DNA from: Bacteroidales bacterium UBA6408
GTDB taxonomy: Bacteria > Bacteroidota > Bacteroidia > Bacteroidales > UBA932
DNA: 31,083 nt
Reading direction: 5' to 3'
NCBI GenBank assembly: GCA_002439805.1
Contig: DJPQ01000100.1
Location: 24,852 to 55,934, forward strand
Part shown: piece by piece, positions 16,631-22,813 of the stretch
Position numbering within the stretch: position 1 is the first letter of the stretch
Layout of the letters: every line of letters begins with the position of its first letter
The notes under the pieces: model-generated
Databases searched by the model: none
The model's input: only the letters and a program-made list of their open reading frames with translations
What the model was told of the DNA's origin: nothing
Translations under genes and position numbers: made by a program

Positions 16631-17206
16631 CTACTGAGCCTGTGCGGCCTGAGCGGATGCACGGGTAGGACGTACTGAGCAGATGATGGTTGCCTTTGGA
16701 GAAACGATTGTCACGCCCTCATAGTGGAGGTCGCCGGCAACAATCTGCTTGCCGATGAGGAGCGGAGTACAATCAACCTCAAGCGTGTCAGGAAGCTCGT
16801 GGAGCATTGCGCTGATCTTGAGCTTGCGGGCCGAAACGAGGAGCTTACCGCCGGCCTTCACACCCTCTGCGTGGCCCGTAACGACAACCGGAACGTCAAT
16901 CACGACAGGCTTGGTGTCGTTCACCGCGAGGAAATCGACATGGAGGCACTGGTCCTCTACCGGATGCCACTGAAGCTCGTGAAGAACGGCGTTGATTTTC
17001 TGTCCGTTGCTGAGTTCGAGGTCGATGATGTATGAGTTCGGAGTGTGGGTGATTGGCCTGAGAGCCTTGGCGTCAACCGCGAAATGGATGTTCTCCATTC
17101 CGAGTCCGTAGATGTTGCAAGGCACGAGTCCTTCCTTGCGGAGAGCCTTGATGGCCTTCTTTCCGACAGCTTCACGAAGCTGACCCTTCAATTCAATGTG
17201 TTTCAT
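16631..17206 (-). CDS. rplY: 50S ribosomal protein L25 (general stress protein Ctc type)
   Basis: 191-residue long-form L25 (TL5/Ctc), which binds 5S rRNA. The N-terminal L25 domain (about 1-92: MKHIELKGQLREAVGKKAIKALRKEGLVPCNIYG ... LHELQWHPVEDQCLHVDFLAV) is followed by the C-terminal beta domain typical of Ctc (about 93-180, PVVVTGHAEGVKAGGKLLVS). The tail SAQAAQAQ is Ala/Gln-rich. First gene of the operon with pth and the kinase. Its only -7-like box is at 17461-17468, so the leader may be about 250 nt and may contain repeat copy C. Confidence 0.93.
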   Translation of the reverse strand: MKHIELKGQLREAVGKKAIKALRKEGLVPCNIYGLGMENIHFAVDAKALRPITHTPNSYIIDLELSNGQKINAVLHELQWHPVEDQCLHVDFLAVNDTKPVVIDVPVVVTGHAEGVKAGGKLLVSARKLKISAMLHELPDTLEVDCTPLLIGKQIVAGDLHYEGVTIVSPKATIICSVRPTRASAQAAQAQ

Positions 17207-17243
17207 TGTGTTTAATTTTTAAAATGTGTTACTCAGTTCCGTT

Positions 17244-17365
17244 GCGGGATGCCCTAAAAAGCGCATCGCCGCGTTGCACTCCTTGACTAAATCCTCACAA
17301 CCAAAAGGTTGCTGCGGTTTAGTCGCGTCGTGCGCCTTGCGCTGCATCTTTTTATGTCATCCCGC
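17244..17365 (+). repeat. Structured intergenic repeat, copy C
   Basis: The most complete copy. Terminal arms GCGGGAT (17244-17250) and ATCCCGC (17359-17365); stem GACTAAA (17285-17291)/TTTAGTC (17318-17324); inner hairpin CAACC (17298-17302)/GGTTG (17307-17311), AAAA loop; conserved TCCTCA and CTGCGGT flanks. It lies between the minus-strand clostripain-like gene and rplY. Confidence 0.78.
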
Positions 17366-17464
17366 CTTCCCAGCGGGACGTCACGAAAGCGCATCGCTGC
17401 GTTGCACTCCACCACGGAACCCCATTGCACCAAAAAGTCCTGTGACTTTTTATGGGGCTGCAAA
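17366..17464 (+). repeat. Variant half-copy of the structured repeat (C')
   Basis: The left arm of copy C, from AGCGCATCGC to GCGTTGCACTCC, recurs almost exactly here (about 17390-17410). The core is then replaced by a different nested hairpin: CCCCAT (17420-17425)/ATGGGG (17452-17457) enclosing AAAAAGTC (17432-17439)/GACTTTTT (17444-17451). The geometry (outer stem, bulge, inner hairpin) resembles the other copies. With copy C, it accounts for most of the 17207-17494 gap. Confidence 0.6.
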
Positions 17465-17468
17465 GATA
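17461..17468 (-). promoter_or_regulatory. Candidate -7 box for the rplY operon
   Basis: Minus strand reads TATCTTTG, matching TAnnTTTG, 255 bp upstream of the rplY ATG and just beyond the repeat copies. No TTG at the ideal -33 spacing. I found no better match closer to the gene. Confidence 0.35.
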
Positions 17469-17494
17469 GTCAATATTTTATAAAACAGAAAAAT

Positions 17495-18808
17495 TTATTT
17501 TACCAAGCCTGTCGCCTTGTTCCAGGAAAGTTCCTTATAATAATTATTGAGATAGTTCCGGTCCGGGTAAGGCATATACATGCTCAGGCCGCTGAAACTC
17601 TTGATCTGGAAGTCACTCATGAACCACTCCGTCGAAGCCCTGTAGGCAACGCACTGTTCCAGAGCCCAGTCGATGTCGGCGAGCTCGGTTTCAGTCGCTC
17701 CGGCGGCTACCATCACGCTCCGGAAGTCGTAGAACCATTTCTGCTTGTCCCTGTAGCGGTTGCGGAAAAACTGCTGAAGGGAGGTCTTGTCGCAGCTGTC
17801 GTAGTTCACGTCATGCGAGCGGAACACGGAACGGCACACTGCGGCAAGCGCGTCGAGGCGGGAGCAGTCAATCATGGAGATTGTCGCGGACTTATATTGC
17901 CCGCTCTGATTCTCGTAGAGGCTGTAGAAATCCTCACATACGGCCTCGGGATCCGGAGCATCGGATTTCAGAAGCCGCCCGACAAGCCGGCTGTAGTCCA
18001 TCCCGTCACCTAAAATCTCAGTCTGGGACGCGCACAGCCAGCGGCATTTGTCCTTCAGCTCGTATGCGACCTCGACTCCCCCCATATAGCAGGCGTCGAA
18101 GATGATGTAGTCCAGTTTGAACGGGATGGCCTCGGCCAGTTCGATGATGTCGGTCTCGTAGGCGTTCTTGTGCGTCTTGTCCGTCCATGTCGAGCCTATG
18201 CTCTTCACCGCCGGGCCGTCGTCCTCACGATGGAGATATGGCACGGGGCCATTTGCGCGGCGGCTTCCCCGCCTCATGGCCTTGCCTGCCGACCAGACAT
18301 CCGTCGTCGTGCCCTCAAACCTTTCAGGAAGGGCGAGATAGCCGGGCGGAACCCAGCCGGAGCCGTGAGAGGAGAGCAGCAGGCCATAGCTGTCCGCACG
18401 GTACTTGTCCCTGATGCAGCTGAGAACCTTCGCGATGTTCTCGCCGGTGTTCGGGATGTCCCCCTCGCTGAAAGTCATGACATTGGCACGCACGAGGTCG
18501 CCGACATGATTCCGACAGACCCTCACGAGAGACGGAATTTCCGGTGTTCCGTCCGCATTCACCCCCTGGCTGTAGAGAAAAAGCAGGTTCTCCTCGTCCC
18601 CGCCGGCCGGGATGTAGCCGCCCTCCATTTCCCTGATGTTCTTCTTCAGATATGAATCCAGGTCATTGCAGCCGAAGCTCATCATCACGAAAGCATGGAT
18701 GTGATTGTGCCGCACGACTACCTCCGTCTCGGTGACAATCTTCGTGCAGGAGCCGAGCGCGAGGAGAGCCGCGACGGGCAAAAGTATATTTCGTATCATT
18801 GCCTTCAT
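17495..18808 (-). CDS. Clostripain-related cysteine peptidase (C11) lipoprotein
   Basis: 437-residue surface or periplasmic lipoprotein: hydrophobic signal ending in the lipobox LGSC (Cys21). C11 peptidases cleave after basic residues. The His-Cys dyad is visible: LLLSSHGSGW (His148) and IIFDACYMGG (Cys240), with the typical spacing of about 90 residues. AYETDIIELAEAI precedes the catalytic Cys strand, as in the family. Met1 (18808) and Met4 are both plausible starts. It stands alone, divergent from an M49 lipoprotein peptidase, so two exported peptidases share one upstream region. Confidence 0.85.
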   Translation of the reverse strand: MKAMIRNILLPVAALLALGSCTKIVTETEVVVRHNHIHAFVMMSFGCNDLDSYLKKNIREMEGGYIPAGGDEENLLFLYSQGVNADGTPEIPSLVRVCRNHVGDLVRANVMTFSEGDIPNTGENIAKVLSCIRDKYRADSYGLLLSSHGSGWVPPGYLALPERFEGTTTDVWSAGKAMRRGSRRANGPVPYLHREDDGPAVKSIGSTWTDKTHKNAYETDIIELAEAIPFKLDYIIFDACYMGGVEVAYELKDKCRWLCASQTEILGDGMDYSRLVGRLLKSDAPDPEAVCEDFYSLYENQSGQYKSATISMIDCSRLDALAAVCRSVFRSHDVNYDSCDKTSLQQFFRNRYRDKQKWFYDFRSVMVAAGATETELADIDWALEQCVAYRASTEWFMSDFQIKSFSGLSMYMPYPDRNYLNNYYKELSWNKATGLVK

Positions 18809-18825
18809 ATTCCCATATTTTTCTT

Positions 18826-18860
18826 AAATTTGTCGGATATTCTTCAAACTCGCAAAGGTA
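18826..18860. promoter_or_regulatory. Candidate divergent -7 boxes for the two peptidase genes
   Basis: Plus strand TAAATTTG (18826-18833), with a TTG 23 nt upstream, could serve the M49 gene. Minus strand TACCTTTG (18853-18860) could serve the clostripain-like gene. Both match TAnnTTTG, but their -33 elements are weak or missing. Confidence 0.35.
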
Positions 18861-18907
18861 CGAAAAATCTTCGTATCATGCGGTTTCGGGGATATGCGTT
18901 TGTCGGA

Positions 18908-18932
18908 TTATATATCAAATTTATATATCAAA
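18908..18932 (+). repeat. Short tandem direct repeat upstream of the M49 gene
   Basis: TTATATATCAAA occurs at 18908-18919 and again at 18921-18932 (13-nt period), 9 bp before the ATG. Could be an AT-rich leader element or a regulator site; the sequence alone does not show which. Confidence 0.5.
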
Positions 18933-18941
18933 AGCAGGAAT

Positions 18942-20936
18942 ATGAAAATTGTAGTGAAAATGATTGCAGCAGCAACGATTATGGGAGGGGTCGTGTCGTG
19001 CGGCGCTCCCAAGGAGGAAGTTCCGGCCGATTTCAAATATCTCATCGACGAGTTCGCCGACCTCAAGATTATGAGATACCGCGTGCCCGGATGGAACGCA
19101 CTGAGTCTCAAGCAGAAGGAATATGTCTATCACCTGAGCGAGGCGGCGAAATACGGACGCGACATCATTTGGGACCAGAACTGCGCGGTGAACCTGCCGG
19201 TGCGTCACGTGCTTGAGGACATAATCGAAAAATACGACGGCGACAAGGAATGTCAGGAATATGCCGATTTCCTCGTATATGCGAAGAGGGTCTTCTTCAG
19301 CAACGGAATACACCACCACTATGCGGAGGAAAAATTCTTTCCGGAGTGCTCCCGCGAGTATTTTGCAAGCCTTATGGCGGCCGTGGGTGATGAGAACCCG
19401 GAACTGCTTGAGGCAATCTATTCCCCGACGCTCTACCGCTGGAGAAAGACTGACGTCGGAGACATAGTGAAGGGCTCGTCGGTGAACTTCTACGAGGGCG
19501 TGAGCCGGAAGGAGGTCGATGACTTCTATGCCGCGCTCGCCGACCCGAACGACCCGGAACCGATTTCCTATGGGCTCAACAGCAAGCTCGTCAAGGGACC
19601 GGATGGAGTAATCCGCGAGGAAACCTACCGCCTGGGAGGACTTTACGGGACAGCCATAGCAAAGATTGTCGAGGAACTCGAACTGGCATCCGATGCTGCC
19701 GAAAGCGAACTCCAGAAACAGTACATCGCGACTCTTGTTGACTACTACCGCACCGGTGACCTGCGCCTCTGGGACAAGTACAACGTCGAATGGGTGAAGG
19801 ACACGCTCGGTACGGTGGACTTCATCAACGGCTTCATCGAGGACTACAACGACCCTCTCGGACGCAAGGCCACTTGGGAGGGACTCGTGAACGTCCGTGA
19901 CGAGGAGGCTTCACGGCGCACGGTGAAGCTCTCGGAGAACGCGCAGTGGTTCGAGGACCACTCCCCTGTCGATGCACGGTTCAGGAAGCCGACGGTCAAG
20001 GGAATCTCAGCGAAGGTCATCGACGCGGTGACGCTTGCCGGCGACTGCTACCCTGCGACCCCTATCGGAATCAACCTCCCGAACGCCGACTGGATAAGGC
20101 GCGAGCACGGCTCCAAGTCCGTGACCATAGCGAACATAACCCACGCCTACGATTTCGCGGCGCAGGAGTCCCCGAAGAGCACCCTCACGGAATTTGCCTG
20201 GGACGAAGACGAGATTGCCATGGCTAAGAAATACCTCGCCCTCACCGACGAGATTCACACCGACCTTCACGAGTGTCTCGGCCACGGCAGCGGGCAGCTT
20301 CTTCCGGGGACCTCGCCGAACGCGCTCGGAGAGTTCAGCTCCACGCTTGAGGAGACTCGTGCCGACCTCTTCGGACTCTACTATATGGCGGATCCGAAGC
20401 TCGTCGAACTCGGCATTCTTCCGGACGGCGAGGCCTACAAGGCAATGTACTCCAACTACATCCGCAACGGTCTGCTCGTGCAGTTCTCCCGCGTGGAGCT
20501 TGGCAAGAAGAACACCGAGGCGCACATGCAGAACCGCAAGCTGATTGCCCAGTGGTGCTATGACAATGGACTGGAGAACAATGTAATAGAGAAGAAGGTG
20601 CGCGACGGGAAGACCTATTTCGTGGTGAACGACTACCCTGCCCTGCGCGGTCTGTTCGGCGATCTGCTCGCGGAAATCCAGCGCATCAAGTCTGAGGGTG
20701 ACTATGAGGCCGGCAAGGCTCTCGTTGAGAAATATGCCGTGAACATCGACTACGACCTCCACAAGGAAGTCCTCGAACGCTACGCCTCCCTGAATCTCAA
20801 GCCTTACGGCGGGTTCGTGAATCCGCGCATCGAGCCGGTGGAGAAGAACGGCAAGGTGGTTGACTACGCGATTTCCTACACCGACGGCTATCTGGAGCAG
20901 ATGCTCGAATACGGTCACAAGTATAAGACATTATAA
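18942..20936 (+). CDS. M49 family metallopeptidase (dipeptidyl-peptidase III-like) lipoprotein
   Basis: 664 residues from ATG 18942 (MKIVVKMIAAATIMGG), giving a lipobox VVSC with the lipidated Cys at 20. The longer frame from 18894 would place charged residues before the signal and is rejected. The zinc site of the family is present in diverged form: HECLGH at 443-448 (usual HELLGH or HELxGH) and EETRAD at 470-475 (usual EECRAD). M49 enzymes release dipeptides from peptide N-termini. The combination of a lipoprotein signal and an M49 domain suggests envelope peptide utilisation. The stop codon directly abuts the tandem repeat array. Confidence 0.88.
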   Translation: MKIVVKMIAAATIMGGVVSCGAPKEEVPADFKYLIDEFADLKIMRYRVPGWNALSLKQKEYVYHLSEAAKYGRDIIWDQNCAVNLPVRHVLEDIIEKYDGDKECQEYADFLVYAKRVFFSNGIHHHYAEEKFFPECSREYFASLMAAVGDENPELLEAIYSPTLYRWRKTDVGDIVKGSSVNFYEGVSRKEVDDFYAALADPNDPEPISYGLNSKLVKGPDGVIREETYRLGGLYGTAIAKIVEELELASDAAESELQKQYIATLVDYYRTGDLRLWDKYNVEWVKDTLGTVDFINGFIEDYNDPLGRKATWEGLVNVRDEEASRRTVKLSENAQWFEDHSPVDARFRKPTVKGISAKVIDAVTLAGDCYPATPIGINLPNADWIRREHGSKSVTIANITHAYDFAAQESPKSTLTEFAWDEDEIAMAKKYLALTDEIHTDLHECLGHGSGQLLPGTSPNALGEFSSTLEETRADLFGLYYMADPKLVELGILPDGEAYKAMYSNYIRNGLLVQFSRVELGKKNTEAHMQNRKLIAQWCYDNGLENNVIEKKVRDGKTYFVVNDYPALRGLFGDLLAEIQRIKSEGDYEAGKALVEKYAVNIDYDLHKEVLERYASLNLKPYGGFVNPRIEPVEKNGKVVDYAISYTDGYLEQMLEYGHKYKTL

Positions 20937-21195
20937 GAAGTAACCCGCCTTTAGTACCGGGATGTCTGAATATCATAAAAGGATGAAGTACAAGGCGGAG
21001 CGAAGCGGAAATACCGGAGCAGCCTTTTGGCTGTGAGGATTTTCCGCAAGTGACAACGAAGTAATTCGCCTTCAGTACATAGATGTCTGAATAGCATAAA
21101 AGGATGAAGTACAAGGCGGAGTGAAGCAGAAACACCGGAGCAACCTTTTGGTTGTGAGGATTTTCTGCAAACGACAACGAAGTAATTCGCCTTTT
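20937..21195 (-). repeat. Tandem array of the structured intergenic repeat (copies D and E)
   Basis: Two full copies in direct tandem with a 121-bp period, plus a partial right end at 20937-20975. Copy D: AAGGCG (20992-20997)/CGCCTT (21067-21072), stem GCGGAAA (21005-21011)/TTTCCGC (21041-21047), inner CAGCC (21020-21024)/GGCTG (21029-21033). Copy E: AAGGCG (21113-21118)/CGCCTT (21188-21193), stem GCAGAAA (21126-21132)/TTTCTGC (21162-21168), inner CAACC (21141-21145)/GGTTG (21150-21154). The array fills the whole gap between the M49 stop and the xerD start. Confidence 0.82.
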
Positions 21196-22068
21196 ATGAT
21201 GTTCAGACTCGAAGAGGACTATAGATACTATCTGAAGATAGAATGTGCGATGTCACCGAACACGGTGGCGTCGTACATTTCCGATCTGTCGTTCTTCTTC
21301 AAGGCGGCGGGCAAGGAACCGGAGGACATTGTTCCGGAGGACATCATCAGCTATTTCGCCGAGGGCACGGCCGTTTCCAAGCGCTCGCAGGCACGCATCC
21401 TGAGCTCGCTGCATTCATTTTACAACTGGATGCTCATGGAGGGCAGGATGGAGGAGAATCCCTCGGACGCGGTGGAGGCTCCGAAGCTCGGGAAGTACCT
21501 GCCGGAAGTGCTGTCAGTGGAGGAGGTCGAAAACCTCATCGGGGCGGTGGACCTGAGCTTGCCCTTCGGGAAGCGCGACAGGGCGATTCTTGAGGTTCTG
21601 TATGGGCTGGGACTGAGGGTGTCAGAGTCCATATCCCTGAAGATCTCGGACTTCTGGTTCGACAAGGGATTCGTCAGCGTCATCGGCAAGGGCAACAAGC
21701 AGCGGCTCGTCCCGCTCGGGGACATGGCCCGCGACGCGGTGCAGGCCTACCTCGCCGTGCGCGGGGAGGCTTCCGGCCGGGACAGTGACGACATCCTGTT
21801 TCTGAACCGCTTCGGGAGGGGACTCAGCCGGGTGGCGGTGTTCAACATGATTAAGTCCTATGCCATGAAGGCCGGCATCAGCAAGGAGATTTCACCGCAC
21901 ACTCTGCGCCATTCGTTCGCGACACATCTCGTCGAAAACGGGGCTGACCTGCGTGCCGTTCAGGAAATGCTCGGACATGAGAGCATCCTCACCACGGAGA
22001 TTTACACGCACATCGACAGTTCGACCTGGCAAAGGAATATCCTCGACCATTTCCCCAGAAGGCAATAA
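21196..22068 (+). CDS. xerD: Site-specific tyrosine recombinase XerD
   Basis: 290 residues from ATG 21196 (MMFRLEEDYRYYL; ATG 21199 is equally possible). The open frame extends back to 21121, but that part lies in repeat copy E and is not XerD-like. SAM-like N-terminal domain (about 5-90), then the catalytic domain with Arg141 (GLGLRVSES), the beta-hairpin Lys in IGKGNKQR, HTLRH (His235, Arg238), His261 (LGHES) and nucleophile Tyr270 (EIYTH). All catalytic residues are intact. XerD with XerC resolves chromosome dimers at dif. No phage or integron context is seen, so this is likely the housekeeping copy rather than an element integrase; XerC is the alternative. Confidence 0.9.
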   Translation: MMFRLEEDYRYYLKIECAMSPNTVASYISDLSFFFKAAGKEPEDIVPEDIISYFAEGTAVSKRSQARILSSLHSFYNWMLMEGRMEENPSDAVEAPKLGKYLPEVLSVEEVENLIGAVDLSLPFGKRDRAILEVLYGLGLRVSESISLKISDFWFDKGFVSVIGKGNKQRLVPLGDMARDAVQAYLAVRGEASGRDSDDILFLNRFGRGLSRVAVFNMIKSYAMKAGISKEISPHTLRHSFATHLVENGADLRAVQEMLGHESILTTEIYTHIDSSTWQRNILDHFPRRQ

Positions 22069-22215
22069 TTTGGGGCATCTTTTTGGTCTATATTTATTTT
22101 TTCATCGGTCATGCACGCCCGACACCCCACCCTCTTCAAGAATAAATCTATCCTCAAAAATCTGCGTCAAATTACTCAAGCTTTTTCTTCAACTACTTGA
22201 TTCCGCTTATTTTGC
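22069..22215. other. AT-rich intergenic gap without a recognised feature
   Basis: Convergent gap between xerD and the S24/S26-type peptidase gene. It has T-runs and A-runs but no strong hairpin, gene or repeat-family copy that I can see. Confidence 0.5.
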
Positions 22216-22668
22216 CTATTTATATATCCTTCTGAGAAAGGCGAGGAGAAGACGGCGGACGACGTAGGTCCGCGGCCAAAGCCTTGAGCAGAGTCTCCAC
22301 GAAAACGAAGAGCAGTTCCACTCCTTTCCGGACGGGGCTATTCTTTTTTCCACGACGGCAAAGACATCACCCGGGTTCGCCCATTCAGTGCCCTTGCAGT
22401 TGCCGTCGCCCCGGAAGATGTAGGCGGAAGCCCTTTTCCCGATGCATCTGTGCAGGATGAACTTGCCGTGAAAGCGGAACAGCGCGACATCCCCACTCTT
22501 CAGCCCGTCCGCAGGGATGAAAGGCCGGAGCAAAGCCGCGTCCTTTTCATTGCGGAAGAACGGGAACATGCTGCAGCCCTTGACGTTAAGGAGGACATGA
22601 CCCGAGCTTTCGAGTTCGTCGAGAAGATTCTCGAAAAATATGTCGTTAGGAATTACAATCTGACCCAT
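22216..22668 (-). CDS. S24/S26-type signal-peptidase-like protein
   Basis: 150 residues. The pattern VKGCSMFPFFRN (Ser33), DVALFRFHGKFILHRCIG (His73) and FRGDGN (Asp88) matches the archaeal/ER-type signal peptidase I layout, in which His replaces the general-base Lys (SipW/S26B-like). No N-terminal membrane helix is present; a basic, aromatic C-terminal tail (LWPRTYVVRRLLLAFLRRIYK) may associate with the membrane. In other Bacteroidota similar proteins sit in peptide-modification loci, but none is seen nearby. An orphan processing enzyme or a LexA-like self-cleaving protein is possible; no HTH domain is present, which argues against LexA. Confidence 0.7.
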   Translation of the reverse strand: MGQIVIPNDIFFENLLDELESSGHVLLNVKGCSMFPFFRNEKDAALLRPFIPADGLKSGDVALFRFHGKFILHRCIGKRASAYIFRGDGNCKGTEWANPGDVFAVVEKRIAPSGKEWNCSSFSWRLCSRLWPRTYVVRRLLLAFLRRIYK

Positions 22669-22813
22669 ATTACTTTCTCATTTCGCTTTTGCCAGCGTCG
22701 GATTTGCGAATTTCACAAATTTTGCGTAATTATGCAAGATTTTTCGCCGATGTCCTTAAAATATGACAATGTCGAATATAGACAAAGGGCTGGAGCATAA
22801 GAGCATAAATGCA

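Noticed and set aside
20007..20918. Long minus-strand open frame (303 codons) opposite the M49 peptidase
   Set aside because: It lies wholly inside a gene with intact zinc motifs, has no recognisable domain and has the composition expected of a codon-biased antisense shadow in GC-rich DNA.
20937..21195. Possible CRISPR array
   Set aside because: The repeat unit is 121 bp, the copies differ in sequence with compensatory changes, and there are no short unique spacers or cas genes.
21121..21195. N-terminal extension of XerD
   Set aside because: It is translated repeat copy E, not XerD-like sequence; the canonical start MMFRLEEDY is at 21196.
21196..22068. XerD as an integrase of a mobile element
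   Set aside because: No attachment-site repeats, excisionase, relaxase or phage genes are near, and sequence and length fit the housekeeping recombinase.
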